NCBI GenBank assembly: GCA_963978905.1
Contig: OZ022256.1
Span: 18,787,743-18,851,742 of the forward strand
Source of the DNA: Trichostrongylus colubriformis
Taxonomy: Eukaryota; Nematoda; Chromadorea; Rhabditida; Trichostrongylidae
Direction of reading: 5' to 3'
Length of the DNA stretch: 64,000 nucleotides
Made by a program: the position numbers and the translations under genes. The notes below the pieces were generated by a model. It saw only the letters and a program-made list of their open reading frames with translations, did not search any database and had not been told where the DNA came from. This document shows, in pieces, positions 38,063-47,654 of this stretch (the first letter of the stretch is position 1; every line of letters starts with the position of its first letter).

Positions 38063-38528
38063 GGAATGGCGGCTTTATTCCACTATCGCTATGCCAGATA
38101 TCGCGAGTTGGGTCAAGAAAATAATTCTAATAAAAGTTCGGCTTTAGGGGTCATTCAGGGTGCTAATCACGAATATGATATCCGTTTTTGGCGTTTGCAC
38201 CAATATTGCAATTGCACAATGTTGGTGCAACAATCCGTTTTTACCAAAATCGCTGAAACTTTGCCTAGGGGGGTTATTTGGGGTGCTGATCACAAATGTG
38301 CTATCCATTTTCCCAAATAACCCCCCTGGACAAAGTTTCAGCGATTTTGGTGAAAACGAGTTGTTGCACCAACATTGTGCAATTGCAATATTGGTGCAAA
38401 GGCCAAGAACGGATATCATATTCGTGATCAGCACCTGAATGACCTCTAAAGCCGAAGTTTCAGCGAAAATTATTTTTTGACCCAACTCGCGGTATCTAGG
38501 GTAGTGATGGTGGAATAGTGCCGGAATT
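38063..38528. repeat. 466-bp long hairpin (inverted-repeat element)
   Basis: The arms fold onto each other along the whole length around 38300-38320; for example GGGGGGTTATTTGG pairs with CCAAATAACCCCCC and GTTGGTGCAACAA recurs reversed. No coding content. It is in the intron between modules B6 and B7/B9. Confidence 0.8.
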
Positions 38529-38845
38529 AGCCAGTGCAAAATGTTCTAAATAGAGACGGACGAGTGACACACCCTATCGGGCAGAAGCCAATCTCTACAT
38601 AAGTGTGAGGGTAAGCTTTTTCGTGTGACTGTTCCAACTCGAGTGGCTAGCGCACATCCACATGTGGACGAATCCAGCGCTCCAGCACTTGTTACGTACT
38701 AGCAATTTCGCCCGCGTGCTTCTCATTATGAGCAATGAAAAAAGAGTCGATACCAGCGACTTCCATACCGATATCCTCTCCGTAAGTAGTGGAGGAAATG
38801 TTCTCGAGTAACAAAAAAAAAGAAAAAGAACAGCTCACGACTCAC

Positions 38846-38927
38846 TTTTGTAACATGGCCTGAGCAGCTCCCCAGTTGCTTACAACTTCGTTCACAGTCT
38901 CATTATCATCGGCTGCACGGAAACCCC
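38846..38927 (-). repeat. NWGA module B6 (AADD class)
   Basis: 82 nt, donor GTGAGT, unusual acceptor TTTGAAG. It reads GFRAADDNETVNEVVSNWG then AAQAMLQ. Confidence 0.72.
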
Positions 38928-38984
38928 CTTCAAAGGCAATATGAAAAGAAGGGTATAAGCCATAACAAATCAATAAGGACATAC

Positions 38985-39032
38985 TTGGAAGGGGTTTGGG
39001 TTGCGGTGGTGGACGTGGCGTTGCTGGCTTAG
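38985..39032 (-). CDS. proline-rich linker exon B5 (second class)
   Basis: 48 nt, acceptor CTTGCAG, donor GTATGT. It reads KPATPRPPPQPKPLP. The paralogue at 36155-36202 has the same length. Confidence 0.7.
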
Positions 39033-39148
39033 CTGCAAGAATCTATTTTTTTGTTAATTCAAGGCATTTTGTAAATGCAACATAGGTAGAAGCAATAAAA
39101 AACTCATATTAGTTGTTACAAGCATGCTGGTTATGGGCGAAAAGATTT

Positions 39149-39221
39149 GGTCTCGGACGAGACTTGAACCCGCACTCCATGCTTTCCGGGCATATGTGCT
39201 AATCTACACACTACCGAGACC
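39149..39221 (-). tRNA. tRNA-like pseudogene or SINE head
   Basis: 73 nt on the minus strand with paired GGTCTCG and CGAGACC ends, a T arm GCGGG-TTCAAGT-CTCGT, a D-arm-like GTG..CAC and an ATGC..GCAT stem around CCGGAAA. That loop would give GGA (Ser), but the base before it is C instead of the usual U and no long Ser variable arm is present. Probably not functional. A truncated relative with the same flank (TTATGGGC..GTCGGACG) is near 52330-52375. Confidence 0.35.
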
Positions 39222-39589
39222 GCTTTCACCTCAAAGGCAGCATTATAGAAAATTGGGACGAAGAGTAAAAGAGGTAATGAATGGGAAAATCGAGATGCCT
39301 AGTAACCAGACAGTGAAGAAAAAACGGATGGAATGGCCAAAACTCGAGAAATAGGACCCCTCTCCCACCGTTGGTTCTAGGCGCGAACGACCTTTCCATC
39401 AAGAAACGGGTAGTGCGAAAGAAATTTCCATCGGCATGGCGCCAATAAACACAAAGGAATGTTTGGAATACGACAGCAACTATTTTCTGGGGTGAGCTTC
39501 ATGCTAAAACTGAGAAAGCACCCCGGAGTACCTTTAATCTCTCCGCATATCCGTGGCCACTCTCATCATAGCCGACCAGGTATCACGTC

Positions 39590-39643
39590 GCTTGGAGGCG
39601 GAGTCGATTATCGAAAGGCGGCAGCTCACTATCCGTTGCGCCA
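39590..39643 (-). repeat. tRNA-derived fragment with A and B boxes
   Basis: The minus strand reads TGGCGCAACGGATAG (A-box-like) and, 30 bases on, ATCGACTCC (B-box-like). It does not fold as a complete tRNA; likely a SINE remnant. Confidence 0.3.
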
Positions 39644-40567
39644 TTTCTACAGCTCGATGCGCGCTTTTTCGCCGGAATTTCGCCACAGATAGCCTTTATA
39701 CCCCTGTAGTTTCCATGTAAATGACTTCTTTCGGGGATTTCACAGTAATCACATTACCCCTAATGCTGTCTTCAACTCAGTTTTTGAATGGTACATTTAT
39801 CATAGCTTATCAGCACTCACACGTATAACGTGTTGAGTCGGTTGGCCAATATCGGCACCGAACCGTGAAGCTGAAAGCTGGAGTAGATACTGTTTTTGAC
39901 ATTTTTGTTTTTTTGACAGCTGCTGATTTTCAAACACATTAGTATCTTATCCGAAGTTGATTATGCGAGTATAGATTCCGCTCTTATGTTAACTACTTCT
40001 AGCTACGTGATGTACCTCGTACGTGCTCGGCAATGCTTGGAGCTGACTGCACGGTATTTCGGGACCATTCAGCGCTACCGCCGTGAGTGGTTGTTTTTCT
40101 CTATCATTTCGTTATCGCAATCTCTCCTTGTAGACGGACAGACAGACAGACATTCAAACATATCAACAGGCATACCTACAACAGACAAGCAAATTGGTTT
40201 TATACAGTAGTGGGACGCTTTTTTATAGTGCGATGACACTATTCGTAGTTAAAACACCGGAAGGGGTAAATTTGGTTGGTGTGGGATGTGAAAGAAGAGG
40301 TGCTTGGCAATGTAAGAGTAGAGAAAGAGCGACACAAAACAGCGATAAACCAGAGAAATAGGAAACCGAGAACCTCACTTCTCTCCCGTACCCCTCTGCG
40401 TCACTGTATATTCCTAGTGTACAAGGAGATTTCTGCCTCGAAGGCATTTTATAGGGAAGCTTCATCTCCTCGAATGTGAAAAAAACCGGAAAGAGCTCCA
40501 TAAGGCACGCCTATTAAATACCAGAGCTGTTGAGCATAGTTATAGTTATTGGAAAACAGAGACTTAC

Positions 40568-40635
40568 GCATTACAGCAGGTGCAGGTAATGGCCTTTGCG
40601 GCTGTGGTGGTTGGGGTGTTGGTGGAATCTGCTTC
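40568..40635 (-). CDS. proline-rich linker exon B4 (first class)
   Basis: 68 nt, acceptor GCATTCAG, donor GTAAGT. It reads KQIPPTPQPPQPQRPLPAPA then VM. It is six codons shorter than the copy at 42098-42183, with the phase kept. Confidence 0.72.
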
Positions 40636-40770
40636 CTGAATGCATTTTTAAAAATTGAGTACTTTCTACTGGCTCCTATTATGAATTTCCCTCGCCCAAG
40701 AGACCTCAGAGCGTCAACATGATATCACTTTTTGGGATAAAACTAGTTATGAAAACCGGACATGACCTAC

Positions 40771-40852
40771 TTTTGCAACATAGCAGCGGCCGCTCCCCAG
40801 TTGCTGACAACCTCGTTCACGGTCTCGTTGTCATCTCTGGGTCGGAATTTCG
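40771..40852 (-). repeat. NWGA module B3 (RPRDD class)
   Basis: 82 nt, acceptor TTGCAG, donor GTAGGT. It reads FRPRDDNETVNEVVSNWG then AAAAMLQ. It is the paralogue of the exon at 43208-43289. Confidence 0.75.
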
Positions 40853-41388
40853 CTGCAATCAAACTTGCAAACTCAAATCAAAAAACCGTCAAATCAAACA
40901 TGTAATTAATGCACATCTTTAAAATCACATCAAGAACTACCTTCGTGTAAATGCCCCTTCTGATAGTAAACCTCTCGTTTTAGTAAATATGTAGGTGCGC
41001 TGATCTTTGGCAATAATGAGGTACAGTCGCCGAAGGCCCTTCTACAAGAGCTGGTTGCAGAACAAGGTGACGCAGTGGCTATAGATGATACTCTATATGC
41101 TGCCAAGTGTGAGGTGCAGTGTTCCGCTATTTGATAGTCCAATAAGTTTCCATCTTTCAGATTTGGCCCTTTGTCAGCTAGAATCGGTGAGAGACTGCAA
41201 CTTATATCTTCATGAAAGTTTGGCATCGATATTAGTTTCAAGCCCTCTGCATGGCAACGAACATTTTGTTGAAACATTTTTACTAACAACTACTAACATG
41301 AAGTAGCGTCGTCCCGCTCTTGTGATGATGAATTGGGCCTTCAAGGAAAACGGTCTGACCGTCGGGCCGTAAATAAACGATCCCACCT

Positions 41389-41568
41389 AAAGCCTCGTTC
41401 ACACGTTGCGGCGACAGGACGTGGTTGCGTTCACAGGAAGCGAGGCAGAGTGGCACGGTGGAGGTGAAGAGGTGCCGCTGGCAATGGGACAAGATGGCAC
41501 GAGCCTGGACGCAGAGACGCACAACCACGTCTCGCCGCCGGCACCACAATGTATGAATACGGCCTAAC
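41389..41568. repeat. GCGGCG-type palindromic MITE, copy 1
   Basis: AGCCTCGTTCACACGTTGCGG pairs with CCGCCGGCACCACAATG and GTATGAATACGGCCT at the other end. Relatives are at 45021-45153, 47764-47876 and 49641-49824, all inside the NWGA locus. Confidence 0.6.
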
Positions 41569-42097
41569 AATCCGCTAGCATAGCAGATAGAGTTGGCGAT
41601 AATTTCTCACGACTTTGAAGTTAGGCTCTAGGTTTTTTATCCAGAAGACATTGAAACTGTCCAAAAAAGTCGTGTGTAAAAAAGTTTGAAAAGATATAAC
41701 TCGTTCGGTTCTAAATAAACACCCCATTTTAGAATAATGTCGACACTCTCGTCGGTGGGAGTGTGCGCCACCTGTCAATATACCATGTCGCCCTTGAAAT
41801 AGTTCATAGTGATTGAAAATGATCAGAATGGATAATTATTTCCTCAATTCTTCAACCGTTCCCCCAAAGTAAGGAAGATGGTTATAAACTGAATGCATGT
41901 ACTGAAAACAGGGTCGCCGACGACGTAGACAATACCGCATGAAACGTAACCCACTGAAGCGAACATTTCCCATGGCATAATTTTCAGGGGGTAGCTCATT
42001 ATCTTTTATGCAATCAATCTCGGAGACAGCTCCAGCGATGAATGAGTACCGTCTATCAGAGAGATTAACCATACAATTGGAATGTTTCCAAACTCAC

Positions 42098-42183
42098 CTG
42101 CTGCTGGAGGGGCAGCTGCTGGCCTTTGTGGCTGCGGTAGCGGAGGTGGCGGAGGTGGCGGAGGCCTCGGTGGGGGTTGCTTC
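42098..42183 (-). CDS. proline-rich linker exon B2 (first class)
   Basis: 86 nt, acceptor ACATCCAG, donor GTGAGT. It reads KQPPPRPPPPPPPLPQPQRP then AAAPPAA. It has the same length and phase as exon 12 of the upstream gene (48621-48706). Confidence 0.72.
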
Positions 42184-43207
42184 CTGGATGTAGCAAAAAA
42201 TAAGAGTGCGCAACAAATACTTCTAAAAGGTTAGAAAAACCGAATATCTCTGCCAAGAATGTACCAAAGAAACAAAAATTGGGTGACGACTACTCAAAAA
42301 GATCTCGATCAATATCTCAACACTTTTCGATTCGTCCTCCTCGACGGCGCTTGGGGTAAGAGTCGGTGACAAAAAGTGAACCAGCAAGAACCTGAGGACC
42401 GTCTTTTTAAACGAGGAGCTCCTCGCCCGATAGCGACCCTCTGGGCTTGGCCGTTTAAGGATATCTGGAAGAGGAGGCTTTCACAACACCTCATCGAAGT
42501 TTTGAATTCCTTGAGGATGTCCTTCGACGAGAGTGGGCAAAACTCGACGTCGACTACATACCTACGTCCTGTATCGACTCGTAATCGGAACATCTACATA
42601 TAAGCCGTCATCCGAAATCGACGAGGTCGATTTGAAAGGTGATGATGGGAGACGAGCGTTAGGATTGTGGAAAGCCGCGCGCGCTTCTGAGCGACCGATG
42701 AGGCATGGAACGGTGCCCGCGACGCGGTTCCGCACTGAAGCGCTTTCGCCTCTACTGCTGCTCCTTCGAACAGTCCTTTTTCTCTTTCAGTCGATTTCGC
42801 TAATTGTTTTCGGCCACCCCACGTTTAAACAAAGGGCAATGCAACCTATGAAGCGGAGGCGCCCCATTACAAAGCTGCGTGGCAATCGCCCGAAATTGGC
42901 CGCGCGTAGCGAACCACGTTTCTAACGCTACACACCCGGTGATGATAGCAAACATATTGTTCGGAACCGATATAAAGATTTATCATCCAATTTCCTTTCG
43001 TTGTACTTTTGCCAGGAATAGTCGGTTCTTCAAAGCGTAACAGTATTTATTACACATCCTGTGAGTGATTTCTGTTGATTTCTTTAATTTTTGCTCACAT
43101 AGAATACATTTATAGAGAAGGGCTCAGAAGGCTCAGATGCTCTAAAGGTCAATTCAAAATCACATATTAACAAAAAACGATAAGAATGAAAATCAGACAT
43201 AACCCAC

Positions 43208-43289
43208 TTTTGCAGCATAGCCGCTGCCGCTCCCCAGTTGCTTACAACCTCGTTCACGGTCTCGTTGTCATCTCTGGGTCGGAATTTCG
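43208..43289 (-). repeat. NWGA module B1 (RPRDD class)
   Basis: 82-nt exon, acceptor TTGCAG, donor GTGGGT. It reads FRPRDDNETVNEVVSNWG then AAAAMLQ. Nearly identical at base level to the module at 40771-40852, including flanking intron, because both lie in a duplicated block. Confidence 0.75.
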
Positions 43290-43813
43290 CTGCAATCAAA
43301 CTTACAAACTCAAACCAAAAGCGTCAAATCAAAAATTAATCAATGTACGTCTTTAAAATCACATAAAGGACTTAACCTTTCATGTAGCCTCTTTTGATAG
43401 TAAACCTCTTGTTCTAGTAAATATGTAGGTGCGCTGATCTTTGGCAATAATGAGGTACAGTCGCCGAAGGCCCTTCTACAAGAGCTGGTTGCAGAACAAG
43501 GTGACGCAATGGCTATAGATGATTTTCTGTGGGCTGCCAAGTGTGAGGTGCAGTGTTCCGCTATCTGATAGTCCAATGAGCTTTCATCTTAAAGATTTGG
43601 CCCTTTGTCAGCGAGAGTCGGTGGGAGACTGTAACTTATATCTTCATTAAAATTTGGCATCGATATTACTTTCAAGCCCTCTGCTATGGCAACGAACATT
43701 TTGTTCAAACATTTTTACTGACAACAACTAACACGAAGTAGCGCCGTCCCGCTCTTGTGATGATGGATTGGACCTTCGAGGAAAACGGTCAGGTCGTCAG
43801 GCCGTAAGTGTTA

Positions 43814-45003
43814 GGTTGTTGCAAAATTAATTTTGGCTTTAAGGTATGTATAAATTAGTAGATTTTTTACCCTGAACTATTCCATCCCAAGGAAAGTCAG
43901 GCATACCGTTTGGTGGGTTTTTTCTGCTCTTTCAGAAACTCCTATGAGGGCTGCGTATAATCATGAACCGACTCGACGAGTCATCATGCTTTACGACTTT
44001 AAGTTGAGATGCTCCGCAGCGGAGGCAGCCCGTAATCTCAGCAGTGTTTTCTGGAGGAATTGTCCTTGCGAAAGTGCAGTGGAGCTCTGGTTTAAAAAAT
44101 TTGCTTCTGACGATTTTGATCTCGAAGAGAAGTCGGGTCGTGGCCGCAGATCGTCGATTAATGATGAAGATTTAAGGAGAGCCGTCGAAGCAAACTCGGA
44201 GACGAATACTCGTACGTTAGCAGAAGACACAGGCGTACATTACTCTACAGTGACCAGACATTTGCTGACAATCGGCAAGGTGAAGAAGATGTTGGAGTGG
44301 GTGCCTCATGAGCTGACCGATGAGCAGCGTCTGGCATGTTTCGACACCTGCTCCAACCTCCTAGTTTGCTATAAAAATGAGCCATTTGTAAACGGTATTA
44401 TAACTGTAGATGAAAAATGAGTTCTTAATGATAACAGGAAGTGGGGATTAGTCTGGGTAGATAAGGATGCTTCTACAAAAACTTTTCTTAAACCCGACCT
44501 TCACTCTAAAAAGGTTATGATTACTGTGTGGTGGTGTTGTAAAGGTGTAATCCAGTACAGTTCCTTGCAGCCTGGTTAGCCAGTCATAGCAGAGTCTTAC
44601 TGTTGTGATCTGGAGCAAATGTATAGGAAGTTGACAAGGGTGGCGGCGGTGGTGAATAGAGGAGGGCCGATCCTGTTGCAGGAAAACGCAAGGCCACACA
44701 CCCCACAAATCACTCGACAAAATTGACCCACTTGGGTATAGAGGTTCTCCCTCACCTAACGTATTCTCCCGACCTTTCCTCCACAGACTATCACTTTTTT
44801 CGAGCCCTCAGTTCTTATGTGCGTCAGAAACAATTTACAATTTAGACGATGTTGAATATGCCTTCTTTGACTTCGTTGGTTCTCGTGATAGCAATTTTTA
44901 TAGTGAAGACTTAGAATTTTGCCTGTTCCTTGGCAAACGTGTGTAGATTCTGATGGTTTTTACTTCGATTAATAAACTTGCGTTAATTAATTTTGCAACA
45001 ACC
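43814..45003 (+). mobile_element. mariner element 1 (1,190 bp) with intact TIRs and TA duplication
   Basis: TIRs GGTTGTTGCAAAATTAATT and its complement at 44985-45003 are flanked by TA on each side (43812-43813, 45004-45005). The transposase frame is broken. The flanks continue the duplicated block also present at 40.8-41.7 kb, which lacks the element, so the empty site is visible. Confidence 0.9.
43944..44850 (+). pseudogene. mariner transposase, interrupted
   Basis: The first frame (43944-44420, 158 codons) carries the paired helix-turn-helix DNA-binding region (CSAAEAARNLSS, SGRGRRSSINDEDLRRAVE, DTGVHYSTVTRHLLTIG), the WVPHELTDEQ linker and the first catalytic Asp in ITVDEK, then hits TGA. 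It continues in frame to NRKWGLVWVD and KKVMITVWW, with further breaks. The third catalytic Asp region YSPDLSSTDYHFF is at 44762-44800. This is DD34D type; inactive. Confidence 0.88.
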
Positions 45004-45020
45004 TACTAAACAATTCCACC

Positions 45021-45153
45021 TAAAACCTCGTTCATACCTTGCGGCGGTAGGACGTGGTTGAAGAAAGCGAAGCAGTTTGGGTACAGGCCTAGAAGCAGAG
45101 ACTTGCAACCACGCCCCGCTGCCGGCATCGCAATGTATGAATGCGGTCTAACA
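45021..45153. repeat. GCGGCG-type palindromic MITE, copy 2
   Basis: Same ends as 41389-41568 (AACCTCGTTCATACCTTGCG, GAATGCGGTCT) with about 50 bp lost inside. Carried by duplicated block B. Confidence 0.6.
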
Positions 45154-45316
45154 ACGCTAGTATAGCAGATGGAATTGGCGGTAATTTCTCACGACTTTGA
45201 AGTTAGGCTCCAGATTTATCCTAAAGACATTGAAACTGTCCGAAAAAGTCGTGTGTAAAAAAGTTTGAAAAGATATAACTAGAATCGTTCGGTTCTAAAT
45301 GAACACCAAGTGACTT

Positions 45317-46288
45317 TCATCGTAAAGTTCGCCTTTTTTCACTATGTACCCGATCATCCAATTTGCCGCATGGCGCTATTTGTTTATTTTACATGCATCT
45401 GAAAATTTTGTTTTTTCAGGCAATTAAAATGAAATTTTTAAAAAATTAAAAAAATTTGGCAATGAAGCTCCATCAAAGACTACACTGTATCGTTGGTTCA
45501 GGGAATTCAATCGTGGTCGTAGTCCGCTGTCCGACGATATTCGTGAAGGATGTCCAAAACTGGCAGTTGTTTCAGAAAACATCGAAGCTGTAGGCATATG
45601 CTTAAAGGAATCGTCCACGGAAAATGAGTTTTTGTGTTACCCATATATTTATGTTGTATTTGCCTAATGTTGGCCTCATGCAAAATTTCACGCGAAAAAA
45701 TGTGAATCTGGCTGAGATACAGCACCACAAAGTGCGGTCCCAGTGGGCGGGGCCTCCGTGTAAAAGTCTCGTCCCGTCTTCCGCCGCCGTTGGGAACGGA
45801 GAGTAGGACTGTTTACGTAACCTTCTGTTCCTACAATGCGTCTCCGACCACGGCGGATGCGGTACGAGGCTTTTACACGGAGGCCCCGCCCACTGGGACC
45901 GCACTTTGTGGTGCTGTATCTCAGCCAGATTCACATTTTTTCGCGTGAAATTTTGCATGAGGCCAACATTAGGCAAATACAACATAAATATATGGGTAAC
46001 ACAAAAACTCATTTTCCGTGGACGATTCCTTTAAGCAAGATCGCCATGTCACTCATTCTGAAAATGAGGCATCCCTAAGCATCAGTTCCACCAGCATACA
46101 TGCAATTTAACATGAACACATGGGTTTGCAAAAAATATTTTCCCTTTTTAACCCACACAATTTGACGAACGCACAAAGAAAGGCTTGTGTCAACAAAATT
46201 TTCAGATGAATATAAAATGAACAAATAGCGCCGTGCGGCAAATTGAATAATCAGGTATATGATTAAAAAAGGCGAACTTTACGATGAG
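45317..46288 (+). mobile_element. mariner element 2, long TIRs, split by a MITE
   Basis: TIRs of about 110 bp (starting TCATCGTAAAGTTCGCC) are at 45317-45420 and 46175-46288. Between them lies the N-terminal part of a mariner transposase of a different subfamily from element 1: FGNEAPSKTTLYRWFREFNR and IREGCPKLAVVSENIEAV before 45600, then QDRHVTHSENEASLSIS after 46036. The catalytic domain is absent. A 425-bp MITE sits inside the reading frame. Confidence 0.8.
45606..46030 (+). mobile_element. TTAA-flanked palindromic MITE, copy 2 (425 bp)
   Basis: Starts AGGAATCGTCCACGG and ends with its complement; TTAA is duplicated at both sides (45602-45605, 46031-46034). The whole element is nearly one inverted repeat. 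TTAA target duplication is the hallmark of piggyBac-type transposition. Related copies are at 15848-16272 and 52390-52863. Confidence 0.85.
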
Positions 46289-46656
46289 ACCATCAGACTT
46301 ACTCAGATGATAACAGTATTGCCTATTCCCCATATAAGTAGTGGCCTACGTACACGCCCACATCAGAATCAATGACATGAAGAGGTTCTATTTTTCGAGA
46401 GTTTGGTCTCTTCATTTCACTCATTTTTTACAGCGGCACTTCTTACTGTTAGCATCCCCACTTTGGTATTAAACAATTGACAAAATCACTCCTCCCGGTG
46501 CCTTCACATCTAGGCAATAGGATGAATCTTTGGTAAGCCACTTGAATAAGGCACAAATGGGACCAAAACATCGAAAAAACCAAAAGGTCCTTTGCGTGAG
46601 AGTTTAAGTGGAGTTTAAGGTATACTTAGGACCATCGAAGCACCGCTGTGACAGCA

Positions 46657-46897
46657 TTAAAAGGCAAAAAAAATCCATCTACTTCTAATTGTAAGATCAT
46701 GTTCCGATTTTCCTAGCGACAGAAGTTTGCTATTCGCCCAATGTATGCCCGGATTTGGGAGTTTCTCTGAGTGGCCGTAGGTAGATTCTGAAGTTTTTTC
46801 TTCATGAGCTTCGATTGGTGACACCTGCGGTAAATCACCATACGAAGCATTAGAATCAAAAAACGGTCCATCATTCCATGGCAGGGTACTTGCGCCT
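46657..46897 (-). other. unassigned open frame of about 80 codons
   Basis: The minus frame reads TLPWNDGPFFDSNASYGDLP, then QVSPIEAHEEKTSESTYGHS, to TAA at 46657. It has no ATG and no good acceptor (TGTAAG only). The residue mix looks protein-like, but the length can occur by chance. It lies between the two halves of the NWGA locus. Confidence 0.15.
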
Positions 46898-47235
46898 TAC
46901 ATCTATAGAAAAATTGATTATGCAACGTACAATCAGAAGTATGCAGTCATCAAAATATTAGATACAGATGTATAAAGAGCGTGCTGCTCACATGTCAGGT
47001 TTCTTTGAGCGCTGGCGGTCAAATCTCATCATTGGTACGTATCTGACTTGACAATGACATTGTTTTAACGAGATTTTTGCGAAGCGCACCGAACGAATTA
47101 GACCATGTAAATGTGGTTGAACGACAATTAGCTCAATTTCTTACATACAAACTATCATTCAGTAAGTGCAAAGCTGAGCTCGAAGCTTTCCATACGGTAT
47201 TGTAAAAAATCCCAATGAGGGATTGCCACCTACGA

Positions 47236-47376
47236 GGTGTAGGTCATGACACTCGAGTTGGGTCACCGCGCTCTACGAGCGCTTTTCAATTAGGATTGCG
47301 AACTGGTCGTGAGCAAAGGGCGTGGCCTCTGCGGGCTTCGCCCAAGTGACCCAACTCGAGTGTCTTGACCTACACC
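47236..47376. repeat. 141-bp inverted-repeat element
   Basis: GGTGTAGGTCATGACACTCG and AGTTGGGTCAC pair with 47346-47376. It lies downstream of the NWGA gene's stop and polyadenylation signal. Confidence 0.7.
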
Positions 47377-47487
47377 GCCATCAATGGAACGATGGGTTTC
47401 CTATATGCACGGCCAATCGTTCCACCAATGGCAAGGGAGGCGTCGACCGCCTCTCGACCAGTATGTGTGCCATTCACGACTAGTTTC

Positions 47488-47493
47488 TTTATT
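47488..47493 (-). terminator. polyadenylation signal AATAAA
   Basis: AATAAA on the minus strand, 66 bases after the TAA at 47560. The 3' flank is homologous to the flank of the decayed terminal exon near 32.6 kb, where the same position reads AATACA (32630-32635). Confidence 0.6.
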
Positions 47494-47559
47494 AAGTCAC
47501 AACACTAATTACACTTTCGCTTAATGACAAATATGTTTCTTATTTGCCCTTTCAGTAGT

Positions 47560-47654
47560 TTATACGCCTTTTTTCTTTGCCAACGCTTGTACAGCACCCC
47601 AGTTACTGACGCACTCGTCGATCGTTTCGAAATCGTTCGCTTTACGCACTTTCC
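47560..47654 (-). repeat. NWGA module 4, terminal exon 13 with stop
   Basis: Acceptor GCTTCAG, then KVRKANDFETIDECVSNWGA and VQALAKKKGV and a TAA stop. This is a divergent module (FETIDECVSNWGAVQAL) that closes the protein. A decayed homologue lies at 32702-32790. Confidence 0.78.

Larger units (their letters stand above)
40771..41722 (-). repeat. duplicated block, copy A (no mariner)
   Basis: Contains NWGA module B3, its upstream intron and a palindromic MITE at 41389-41568. It matches 43208-45306 throughout, except for the mariner present only in the other copy. Confidence 0.85.
32702..43289 (-). pseudogene. downstream NWGA exon array with decayed second terminal exon (alternative 3' end or partial duplicate)
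   Basis: Minus-strand exons in order: 43289-43208 (module), 42183-42098 (Pro), 40852-40771 (module), 40635-40568 (Pro), 39032-38985 (Pro), 38927-38846 (module), 37087-37032 (Pro), 36202-36155 (Pro), 36100-36019 (module), then 32790-32702 (terminal). The first nine join in one open frame with good donors, and the first is phase-compatible with exon 12 of the upstream gene (48621). There is no recognisable own 5' end. The last junction fails: the module at 36019 ends with two bases, the terminal exon starts with two, and the linker expected between them is not found; the interval is filled by an RTE remnant. Nine intact exons argue for selection, while the decayed last exon argues for a broken 3' end. 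Both alternative splicing and tandem duplication fit. Confidence 0.55.
43208..45306 (-). repeat. duplicated block, copy B (with mariner 1)
   Basis: Contains NWGA module B1 and the same intron and MITE sequence as copy A. The homology stops at about 45306, next to mariner element 2. Confidence 0.85.

Noticed and set aside
40930..41289. 119-codon minus frame shared in part with 43340-43576
   Set aside because: Shared only because the block is duplicated; it lies in an intron and the start is not conserved.
42533..42925. 130-codon plus-strand frame with Arg-rich sequence
   Set aside because: No paralogue, no splice signals, opposite strand to the locus; composition follows a local GC-rich patch.
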